64,000 nucleotides of DNA from Opisthocomus hoazin (lineage: Eukaryota > Chordata > Aves > Opisthocomiformes > Opisthocomidae): assembly GCF_030867145.1 (NCBI RefSeq), contig NC_134427.1:16949001-17013000 (forward strand), in the 5' to 3' direction. Shown here in pieces: positions 57,201-64,000 of the stretch (positions are counted from its first letter, which is position 1; each line of letters starts with the position of its first letter). The notes below the pieces were generated by a model, which ran no database searches, was not told the DNA's origin, and saw nothing but the letters and a program-made list of their open reading frames with translations. The position numbers and the translations under genes are program-made.

Positions 57201-57987
57201 CTGTCCTTGTAGGCGAGGCGCTCCAGCCCTCGTATCATCTTCGCGGCCCTCCTCTGGACACGCTCCAACACATCCACGTCCTTCTTGTGTTGGGGGCTCC
57301 AGAGCTGGACGCAGGACTCCACGTGGAGTCTCAACAGAGCGGAGCAGAAGGGCAGAATCCCCTCCCTCGCGCTGCTGGCCGCGCTGCTCTGGGTGCAGCC
57401 CAGGACACGGTTGCCTCTCTGGGCCGTGAGCGCTCACAGCTCCACAGCTTCTGGCCCGAGGAGCACGGACGTGAAGCTCCCGGCGCGTTTCTCGCCAACT
57501 TTTCACAGCTGTCGGACCCGGGACGCAGCGGCACCCCCCACCCCCCCGCGATCTGCACTGTCGCGACAGCCGCTGGGGAGCGGGCCGCTGACAGACCCCG
57601 CGCGCAGGCGGCCGGCGGGGGGAGGCAGCCCGGAGCCGCCCCCGCTCCGCGGAAGCTGCCGCAGCCCTGAGGCAGCCCCGGGGCCTGCGAGGGCCTCGGC
57701 AGCCCGCGGCAACCCCCCCCTCCCCCCCTCCGCCATATCCCCCCGCCCCGCGCGCCCGACCGCTGCCCGACGCCGCGTCACGTGCGCGGCGGGGCGGGGG
57801 AGCGGCACGCGCCAGCTGGGACGCTTGCCCGCCCTCCCCCCCCCCCCTTCCCCTCCACCGGCCGCACACAGACCCAGCGCCCACCGCCCGCCCGGGCCCG
57901 CGCCCGGGCCCGCCCGCCGCCCCGCTCACCGGAGGAGCCGAGCAGCAGCAGCAGGCCGAGGAGGCAGCGCGGGCCGCGCGGCTCCAT
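45127..57987 (-). CDS. LAMP2: LAMP2, lysosome-associated membrane protein 2, whole gene span
   Basis: Eight constant exons plus one of two alternative last exons give 425 (2B-type) or 426 (2C-type) residues in frame at every junction. The product is a type I lysosomal membrane glycoprotein: a signal peptide rich in Leu (about 1-19), a first lumenal domain, a Pro/Thr/Ser hinge in exon 5, a second lumenal domain, one helix, and a short tail ending in a GYxxPhi lysosomal sorting signal. Eight lumenal cysteines fit the four family disulfides, and about 21 NxS/T sites are present. Family roles include protecting the lysosomal membrane, chaperone-mediated autophagy (2A) and autophagosome fusion (2B). 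Alternative transmembrane and tail exons of avian LAMP-2 were described in chicken. The order next to ATP1B4 agrees with LAMP2 rather than LAMP1. A 2A-type exon was not found here. Confidence 0.96.
45853..45862 (-). terminator. Overlapping polyadenylation signals, minus strand
   Basis: The minus strand reads AATAAATAAA, two overlapping hexamers. A transcript ending here would have its last coding exon upstream, so it may mark a longer 2B 3' UTR or a terminal exon that I did not recognise. Confidence 0.4.
48208..48213 (-). terminator. Putative polyadenylation signal, LAMP2 2B form
   Basis: The minus strand reads AATAAA about 2.1 kb after the 2B-type stop, followed by T-rich sequence. The intervening A/T-rich DNA looks like a long 3' UTR. 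Confidence 0.5.
50330..50469 (-). CDS. LAMP2: LAMP2 alternative last exon, 2B type
   Basis: The acceptor is TTTTCTCACCTACAG. The exon completes the split Ala codon and encodes [18 protein letters not shown], a helix at about 390-413, then [12 protein letters not shown] and TGA. That tail is the LAMP-2B tail, with the GYQTL sorting signal. It is the first terminal exon after exon 8, 1.3 kb away. Confidence 0.96.
50470..51730. other. LAMP2 intron 8 (to 2B exon)
   Basis: An A-run of about 18 bases lies near 51599-51617, and a relic ATTCTGTGATTCTGTG at about 51074 resembles a CR1 3' tail. No exon is seen. Confidence 0.55.
51731..51898 (-). CDS. LAMP2: LAMP2 coding exon 8
   Basis: This exon encodes residues 324-379, through [18 protein letters not shown] and [16 protein letters not shown], the end of the second lumenal domain with the seventh lumenal cysteine and an NFS sequon. 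It ends in phase 1, the phase shared by both alternative last exons. The donor is GTAAGA. Confidence 0.97.
51899..52719. other. LAMP2 intron 7
   Basis: No exon or repeat is recognised. A 65-codon minus-strand frame at 52184-52381 lacks LAMP similarity. Confidence 0.6.
52720..52798 (-). CDS. LAMP2: LAMP2 coding exon 7
   Basis: This 79-bp exon encodes residues 298-323, [20 protein letters not shown] then NRLNGS, with three NxS/T sites (NTS, NVT, NGS). The motif FYLKEVN is conserved in LAMP2. The donor is GTAAGA. Confidence 0.96.
53071..53190 (-). CDS. LAMP2: LAMP2 coding exon 6
   Basis: This exon encodes residues 258-297, [19 protein letters not shown] through [10 protein letters not shown], phase 0 at both ends, with the sixth lumenal cysteine. 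The acceptor is CTGTGTTTCAG and the donor GTAAGT. Confidence 0.96.
53191..53724. other. LAMP2 intron 5
   Basis: No feature is recognised. Confidence 0.6.
53725..53942 (-). CDS. LAMP2: LAMP2 coding exon 5 (hinge)
   Basis: This exon encodes residues 185-257. After ESRCPADTP comes the Pro/Thr/Ser/Ala hinge between the two lumenal domains, a likely O-glycosylated stretch, then [20 protein letters not shown] and NVSRDK. It holds the fourth and fifth lumenal cysteines. The donor GTGCTT is weak. Confidence 0.95.
53943..54716. other. LAMP2 intron 4
   Basis: No feature is recognised beyond chance frames. Confidence 0.6.
54717..54878 (-). CDS. LAMP2: LAMP2 coding exon 4
   Basis: This exon encodes residues 131-184, from GPITVVVKD through [10 protein letters not shown] to [25 protein letters not shown] is shared with human LAMP2. 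It holds the third lumenal cysteine. The acceptor is TTATTTGTAG and the donor GTGAGC. Confidence 0.96.
54879..55528. other. LAMP2 intron 3
   Basis: No gene is present. The open frame of exon 3 reads on into this intron on the minus strand for about 70 codons, but those residues do not resemble LAMP2. Confidence 0.65.
55529..55742 (-). CDS. LAMP2: LAMP2 coding exon 3
   Basis: This exon encodes residues 60-130, [20 protein letters not shown] through [10 protein letters not shown] plus one base of Gly131. FPDA followed by a Lys/Gly end matches human exon 3. It carries six NxS/T sites and the second lumenal cysteine. The donor GTGATG is non-consensus at positions +4 to +6, but it is the only one that joins exon 4 in frame. 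Confidence 0.93.
55743..56266. other. LAMP2 intron 2
   Basis: No feature is recognised. Confidence 0.6.
56267..56385 (-). CDS. LAMP2: LAMP2 coding exon 2
   Basis: This exon encodes residues 20-59, [18 protein letters not shown] through [28 protein letters not shown] is a LAMP2 hallmark and holds the first lumenal cysteine. The in-frame acceptor is CTTATAG. A second AG 11 bases further on (TTTTTCCAG) has a better pyrimidine tract but would shift the frame. The donor is GTAAGT. Confidence 0.93.
56806..57440 (-). mobile_element. CR1 LINE, 3' fragment, antisense
   Basis: The plus strand begins CACAGAATCATAGAATGGTA, the reverse of the CR1 tail, and the minus strand encodes CR1 ORF2 peptides such as [19 protein letters not shown] and [18 protein letters not shown]. 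It lies in the host-transcript orientation inside LAMP2 intron 1. The right end is approximate. Confidence 0.93.
57777..57785. promoter_or_regulatory. E-box GTCACGTGC (CLEAR-like)
   Basis: GTCACGTG matches the core of the CLEAR element (consensus GTCACGTGAC) bound by TFEB/TFE3, known regulators of lysosomal genes. It lies in the CpG island, about 145 bp into intron 1. Function is inferred only. Confidence 0.45.
57930..57987 (-). CDS. LAMP2: LAMP2 coding exon 1 (signal peptide)
   Basis: This exon encodes residues 1-19, [19 protein letters not shown], plus the first base of Gly20, ending at donor GTGAGC. It is a typical signal peptide: a basic start followed by a Leu-rich core. An in-frame ATG further upstream would add about 21 residues; the start at MEPRG is preferred because it places the Leu core correctly. 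Confidence 0.9.
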
Positions 57988-58052
57988 GCCGGCGGCGGCA
58001 GGGGGGCGGCGAGCGGGCGAGGCGAGCGGGCGCGACAAGAACCTCGCCACCG

Positions 58053-58061
58053 GTCATGTGA
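58053..58061. promoter_or_regulatory. E-box GTCATGTGA (CLEAR-like, one mismatch)
   Basis: GTCATGTGA differs from the CLEAR half GTCACGTGA at one base and lies about 66 bp upstream of the LAMP2 start codon. It is a candidate TFEB/MITF-family site by position and sequence. Confidence 0.4.
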
Positions 58062-58263
58062 GGGGAGGGGCGGCGCCGCCCGCGCGCCGCCAATCGCCGC
58101 GCCGGCTCTCGATTCGATGGCTAGCGGACGGGACGCCGGCGGTGCGGTGGCGCGGGCGGGCGGGTCGGTGAGGGAGGAGGGGAGAAGGCGGGAGCGGGCA
58201 AGAAAGCCGGTGGGTTTGGGACTGGAAGGAGGTGTAGAGTGTGGTGGGTGCCTGGGGAGTGTT

Positions 58264-58279
58264 GGGGGGGGGGGGGGGG
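58264..58279 (+). repeat. Homopolymer G run (16)
   Basis: Sixteen consecutive G bases just upstream of the LAMP2 CpG island form a possible G-quadruplex and a likely assembly-length error site. Confidence 0.9.
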
Positions 58280-58578
58280 AGAGGCTGGCTTGGCAAAGAC
58301 AGGGGAGATGGGGAAGAAGGGATGGAGGCTGGGAGCCAGCAAGGAAGATGGCAGGCCGGTGCTCAGCTGAGGGGAGCTGTGGGGTCGCGGGGAAGGGCCC
58401 TCCTGGAGTCCCGTGCTCCTGCTTCGGGTGCTGTGGGACAACTGCAGACAGCGTTTGTAATAACTGGGCACTAGGAGACATGCCCGGTCGTGGGGGAAGG
58501 AAATGAAAGCTCCTGCAGAAGACAATAAAACACGTAGACTGATGCAGTGAGACCATGGGAGTGCAGACGGTGTTGGCA

Positions 58579-59030
58579 GGAATCACAGAGTCACTAAGGC
58601 TGGAAAAGACCTCTCAGATCATCCAGTCCAGCCATCACCCCAACACCATGATGCCTGCTAAACCATGTCCCGAAGGGCCACATCCACACGTTTCTTGAAC
58701 AACTCCAGGGATGGTGACTCCACCACCTCCCTGGGCAGCCTGTTCCAGTGCCTGACCACTCGTTCAGTGAAGAATTTTTTCCTAATATCCAACCTAAACC
58801 TCCCCTGACCCAGCTGGAGGCCATTGCCTCTCATCCTATCACTATTTACTTGGGAGAAGAGATCAACACCCGCCTCACTACAACCTCCCTTCAGGTAGTT
58901 GTAGAGAGCAATAAGATCCCCCCTCAGCCTCCTCTTCCCCACACTAAACAGCCCCAGCTCCCCCAGCCACTCCTCACAAGACTTGTTCTCCAGACCCTTC
59001 ACCAGCTTTGCTGCTCTGCTCTGAACACGC
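58579..59030 (-). mobile_element. CR1 LINE, 3' fragment, antisense
   Basis: The minus strand encodes CR1 ORF2 C-terminal peptides ([37 protein letters not shown]). The plus strand starts GAATCACAGAGTCACTAAGG, the reversed CR1 tail. Its sequence is close to the copy at 27578-28367, so both are probably the same CR1 subfamily. Confidence 0.94.
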
Positions 59031-62000
59031 GTCTTGAGGAAGTAAAATTAATGTGATTTGTGGTTAAATGTCAGTTAGATGCTCCCACTTGTATACTTGC
59101 AATACTGTACCTTTCCAAAGAGTATCACAAAACCAAACCTGGCAAGTTGGGACCACGACGGAGACCCACGCATCATACCGATGGGGTTCCACGCACAAAC
59201 AGTTGTGGGGTCAGGCACGCTCACTGCTGCTTTGCACTTCTTTTTGCGCTTAATAACCGCACCTAGAACCTGCTCGTCATGCATATTAGGTACCTGCTCA
59301 TGCATGACTAAGCATCATTGCAGGTGAAGATCAAAATTCGTGTTGTTTTCAAAATACTTAGAATAATTTTTTGTTTAGCCTTTGGGCTTAATTTACCGAA
59401 AACTTATCCAAAGAAATAAACTTTGTATGTAACAACTGAGCCAGCACTTGCTGTGGGCTGTCCAGTAACAGCAGCACAGACAAAACCACAAATTCTGAAA
59501 GCCACAAGTCTTGTGTCTTTCTCAGCCCCGCCGCCAAGAACGGGCCGTTTCAGAGGCTGGAGAGACCTGCTGCTGGGGCTTCTACATCTCCTCAGGCTCC
59601 ACCGGTTTAGTGCAAAGTCCTGTTTTGAAAACGCGATCTCTCGGGGAGTTAGGAGCAATTACATTAAGAGGATTTGACTATTAGGAGAGAGACTTTGAAA
59701 TAGGCTTTAATAAATTGGAGGAGGAGAAAATGATTGGTACGTTCTGGGCAGTTTGTGTGGTGGAATGTCCCGTTTTGGATCAGCTGGCACATTTACTCCG
59801 GGACATGTAGCTTTATGTATTAGTCTTGCTATGTTCAAACACCCCTGTGTTCTGAGTGAGGAATCCTGCATATTTTGATCTCTGCTTGCACGTAGGAAAT
59901 AGACTGTGAAATGGCTAGATGTTCTGCAGGCTTAAAAGGAAGACTGATTACCTTGTTTCCTGTATGCCAGTTTAGTGAAGCTTGAAATGAAATCAAATGG
60001 CTATTGTAACAAGCAAATCGGTTTCTGCTTAATAACAGAATAAAAGTAGCAACTGTTGTGGGATTAAAAGAACAGTATAGTTTATATAAGTTAGCATCAT
60101 GAAAAGCTATTGTTTTGCACCAGAAATATCATCATTAATATCAGAACACAGATTATTCTCTCTCTCCCTTTGCACCTGGTTGCGTTGCCCTCCCCAGGTC
60201 TCCACCCTTGCCTTGTCGCTGCCTTCCGCAGGCACTCTGTGGTATCACATCATTTGACTGTGGTCCTAGCAGGTGCACTTTTCATTCAGAGGCTTGGGGA
60301 GACCAAAGGATCAAATTCCACCCACAGTGAATTGCTACCAGTACCTCGCAATCACCAATGGGCTGAAGTTTGCCCAGCAAAGTGCACACGCTCCAGCCAT
60401 CTGAGTGTGTTAAAGGGTTGTTAGAAACCGTCTGCTCCTGCATTAGCATGGTGGTAGTCTCCTCTTGCCCAGCCAACTGACGAGCTTGGTTTCGGCACAA
60501 TTCTCCCTAAGCAGAGAATTTTTGGGTGGTTCCCGAAGCCTATCTCCTGTTTGTAGCTCTGGAGGGAGCAAAATGAGACTGCGTTCCTCTCTTGTTTAAC
60601 AAATGCTCCAGCTTTCCTTAGAAAAAAAATTCAGTGGTTGGAGTCAGATGTTGCCCAGTTCCTCCTAAGTTCCATGGAAAGCTGTTGTATTGAGTACTTG
60701 TAGGATCCAACCTCTAACAAATATCCAGTGCATCTTACGAGTAATTTCTTTGTTGATTGTGGCAGTCTTAAAGAACGGTAAAATTTATGTGATAGTTGGA
60801 CTTTAGTAACGTAAGATCAAACTCCTGTGATCAGCTTTTTCCTTTAATGATGGATGCATGAATGATTGTGACCATGATACAGAGAAAATGCCTCACCCTT
60901 TCGCTTACTAGAGAGAAATGATTTTGCATTTGGCATGATTTTGGGAGCTACTGATGGATGGATGGGAAGCTGAACCTGGTTTTCAAAGACGTCTCTTATG
61001 TTCATTGTTGGATGTGCAAATGAGGACTGTAATGTTTCTGCATGACATTACATTTTTACTGTGTGTTATACTTAGTCCGATGTCAGTAGTTTTAAGAAGT
61101 ATTGACATATTCTGAGAACAAATATGCAAAACCTTATGATTTCTTTTTAAAGCTTTGGTGCGTCAAAGACTCTAAATTCATGCCTAATTTCAAATGTATA
61201 GGGTGTTCTGTGACTTCCATTCACATCGTATTCTTGATGTCCAGCGTATGCTTAATCCTTTGCGAATCCGTTAGCAGTTTCAGCTGGTTAGATATTGTCT
61301 CTGTAGTGAGACTTTTCTTAATGCTGGGACTTGCAAAAATTGATGGATGTGTGTGGTCAGAAGCAAAATGTCCAGTGTTTAATGAAGCACTGAGTAACCA
61401 AATGTTTCTGATGTTTCTGAGTACAGCTTGTGACAAAAAGAAAAAAAACATAATACCTAGGACACACAGTAATCAGTAATTTATTCTAATGTATTTTTAT
61501 TAATTCTTTTAGATGTCTCTTTAAACAACAGGGCATTTTCTGTGTTTTTTCCAGGGACAAGATTATGGCAGAACCAATTATTCCTTTCCAGGAGACAGAG
61601 GAAGGATTTGGTACCATTCACGTGGGAGGGATGGAAAGAGGAGGAGATTAACGCTGACCGGAGAGGTCACAGATTCACTTTGCAGAGGGGATGAATCCCA
61701 CCTTCATGGGACTGTGCCAACAACGGTGAGAGTTACAGCTATTCACCAAAGTTTTCCTTCTCACGCAGCCCCAGTTTGTAGCCTGGGGAATAAGGATTTG
61801 CTGTGATCTGGACACGAGAATGAAGACCATGCTTTGTCCAGCACAGTGGGACATCTGCATTGCTTCAGCTGTGTACGCTAGCCTGCTCAGTGGTGGGAAA
61901 GGGGTGACTCATGACAGCGCTGAGACAATCTCTTATTATCTAAAACGTGTGAAAGCTGTGGTTTGCTATTGCTCCGAGCAGATGGCAGTGTTTCTGAGCT

Positions 62001-62394
62001 GTCGGGTTTCTGGAGGAGGTGGTGGTAGGAAACCAAACCATTAAATGCTGCTGCAGGAAACTGCTGAGTCAAGACTGGGGCAATCACGTGAAATGCCGAA
62101 AAAAGAAACCTTGGTGAAGAGATCAGAGAGCAGGTTGGAGCACACAGCTGCAAAACTTCCTGCAAAGGCATTCTGAAATCTTGTGTTGTGACACAGCTGG
62201 AAAACCACATTCCTAGCCTAGCAGGAGCAGCAGAGGCACAGGCTTATTTCGCCACAAGCCTGTTATACAAACATAAGTCTCATATGGGCAGCTTGGCTTC
62301 ATCGTGGGCTGGCTGCCTGGGGAGGCGAATGCAAGGCAGGAGCTGGGCTTTGGCGTGGTGCTGGTACCACAGGTGCTCCTTCGCTGTGCCACTG

Positions 62395-62610
62395 CGGGCA
62401 CCCTCGATGCAATGAGATGTGGGGCAAGGTGGTGCTGTTGCTGTCAGGACACCCTTGATGCCGTGGGATGCAGGACAAGGTGGTGCCATTGCTGCTGGGG
62501 CACCCTCCATGCTGCGGGATGTGGGGCGAGGTGGTGCCATTGCTGTTAGGACACCCTTGGTGCCATAGGATGTGGAGCGAGGTGGTGCTGTTGCTACTGG
62601 GGGACCCTGT
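62395..62610. repeat. 51-bp minisatellite, about four copies
   Basis: The unit starts GGRCRAGGTGGTGCYRTTGC and ends GATGYR. Near-copies start about every 51 bp from 62421, with a partial copy before and another after. The unit is a multiple of three, so the minus strand reads a 17-residue repeat (APPCPTSHCIEGA-like). No start or splice context suggests a gene. Confidence 0.88.
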
Positions 62611-64000
62611 TTTGCTCAGAAGCATCTGCAGCTGGTGCTGGGTGTGACGTGTACTGGAGTGCTCAGCAGCCAGGTTAACATGTGGCAGCAGATGAGATTT
62701 TGCGTTGTGTGAGTCACACTAAACTACCTCCAGATGTAGCTCTGTTTAATGTAAAAAATCCTGTTTGACTGACAGCATATTCTTTGGGCTCATAACAGCA
62801 AAGTAGAAAAATGTCAATACTCTCAATTTTGTGTTTTTATCGACATATGTTGCTAACTTGCTGGAGACACATCTGTCAGCTTCAGAGCAGGAGTTATTTT
62901 GTGAAGATGACTGGGTCTGCGCACAAGGCACCTGCCACTTCCAACTCTTGCGAAAGATGTGTTGACTGTAACTTTTTCTGAGAAGCTTCAGCAGGAAATT
63001 TAAAACTTCAGCAGGAAGTTATATATAAAATACCAGGTTGGAAGACTGTTTATTATACAGTCATCTTCGTATCTGGATATTTTAACTGCAGGACTGTAGT
63101 GCTACTGGATCCCTTGTGACCTAGAATAACATTACATCCCTTTCACAGAGAGCACATCAGGGCAGATGGTATGTGTAGTAATGATATATGTAATTAGTCT
63201 ACAGTTTCCAGCTCTGACAGAGGTAGGAAACCAGGTCAGGCAAACCCTGAGCTAATGCATATTCGCTGCATTGTCCCGAGCAACAAAGCTCTTCCGGGGA
63301 ATCATCTCTCCCCAGTTTGAGGTTGCGTGGCTGCTTCGTGCTTTTGGAGCTAGGACTTGAAGTAGCAGCCACTGGCACAGGAATAAGAAGGAAGAAACCG
63401 AAGGGACACGCAGATGGTGTCAGTTCTGCAAGCGGCAGAATCGCAGTCCTTTGGTTGCAGAACCAGTTCTCCCGAGGAGCGAGCCTGACCTACTTCGGGG
63501 CCGCAGCCTACGAGCGAGCTTTGCCTGCGCGGTGACAGTTCTAGCTCACCTCTGCAGAGGCTGTATTTTGTCATCTTTGTTCCCATCTTCCCTGCAAACT
63601 GTACCTCCTCCCCAGCACGCAGCTGGCAGAACGTGATCTGCCGTGTCTTGCCCAGCCTTCAGTGAAAATTCGTAGAGCAGCCTTGTTCTGAGCCTCAGAC
63701 TAGCACCAGCTGAAAGATTTTCCTGCTGTAGTTAAGGGACTGCTTTTGAAAAAGGTATCTATTTTTGACCGTGGCAACAAATTGCTCTCAGATATACTTC
63801 AAGCTTCAGAGACTACAGAAGGGTAAATCAGAACATGCATTGTGATAATTTCATATGAGGTTTGGTCTGGGAGGGCGAAAAAGCTACATATTAAGTGAAC
63901 ATCTTGCTAATAATCCAGCACTGATATTTCAAGCTGTATTAAAACTACTTACTGCTCCAGATGGTAAAAAACAAATCCATTCCACATCGTCTTAGGTGCA

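Larger units (their letters stand above)
56386..57929. other. LAMP2 intron 1
   Basis: The intron contains an antisense CR1 (56806-57440) abutting the CpG island (about 57350-57930). The C run at 57836-57847 and other C-rich blocks near 57700-57730 are likely hard to assemble. Confidence 0.65.
57350..58240 (-). promoter_or_regulatory. CpG island / promoter region of LAMP2
   Basis: Very high GC content and dense CpG surround the first coding exon, with GGGGCGGGG-type boxes (57788-57800) and other GC boxes. The island extends into intron 1. The exact transcription start is not visible. Confidence 0.85.
57988..64000. other. Region upstream of LAMP2, no gene recognised
   Basis: The CpG island ends by about 58240. 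An antisense CR1 (58579-59030) and a 51-bp minisatellite (about 62395-62610) are present. CUL4B flanks LAMP2 in human, but none of its coding exons was recognised here. Other frames are short and lack known domains. Confidence 0.6.

Noticed and set aside
57150-58586. 478-codon minus-strand open frame, the longest in the window
   Set aside because: It runs through CR1, the LAMP2 CpG island and flanks in a frame different from LAMP2 exon 1. Composition is that of GC-rich noncoding DNA.
61553-61650. TTTTTTCCAG followed by an open stretch, as a possible exon of a gene upstream of LAMP2
   Set aside because: No frame gives recognisable protein and no matching donor or neighbouring exon was found. 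It could belong to a noncoding RNA, but nothing supports this.
58240-64000. CUL4B coding exons expected by synteny
   Set aside because: I looked for the conserved cullin C-terminus on the minus strand and did not find it. The gene probably lies beyond the right edge.

Overview
This is a vertebrate chromosomal window, almost certainly from a bird. Evidence for a bird: several 3'-truncated CR1 LINEs ending in the ATTCTGTG-type 3' repeat, a solo LTR with the TGTCCTGG start common in avian ERVL-like elements, and short gene structures with CpG-island promoters. No bacterial-type genes, operons, CRISPR arrays or phage are present. Only three protein-coding genes are supportable. All three are split by consensus GT-AG introns, so most long open frames in the window are chance readings of GC-rich or repetitive DNA.

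Layout, left to right. (1) TMEM255A on the minus strand, nine coding exons from 27341 down to 51 (323 aa), with its 3' UTR running off the left edge and its start in a CpG island at about 26.8-27.6 kb. (2) A 3.7 kb divergent interval that holds an antisense CR1 split by a solo LTR with a clean 5-bp target duplication. (3) ATP1B4 on the plus strand, eight coding exons from 31092 to 40699 (323 aa). (4) A convergent interval of about 4.4 kb. (5) LAMP2 on the minus strand, eight constant exons from 57987 down to 51731, then two alternative last exons that encode different transmembrane segments and tails: a 2B type at 50330-50469 and a 2C type at 45127-45269. Its CpG-island promoter lies at about 57.35-58.2 kb. 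(6) About 6 kb of distal sequence (58.2-64 kb) with one CR1 and a 51-bp minisatellite but no recognisable gene.

The order TMEM255A-ATP1B4-LAMP2 matches human Xq24. It parallels the 13q34 set of TMEM255B, ATP4B and LAMP1, so this is one half of an old duplicated block. The predicted ATP1B4 lacks the long acidic N-terminus known from placental mammals and keeps all six ectodomain cysteines, so it looks like a true P-type ATPase beta subunit. The genes are neighbours but not a pathway: a four-pass membrane protein with PPxY motifs, an ion-pump subunit and a lysosomal membrane glycoprotein. I found no convincing new biological system. The most interesting points are the LAMP2 alternative 3' exons and the apparent absence of a 2A-type exon, the ATP1B4 N-terminus, the nested LTR, and E-boxes resembling TFEB sites at the LAMP2 promoter.
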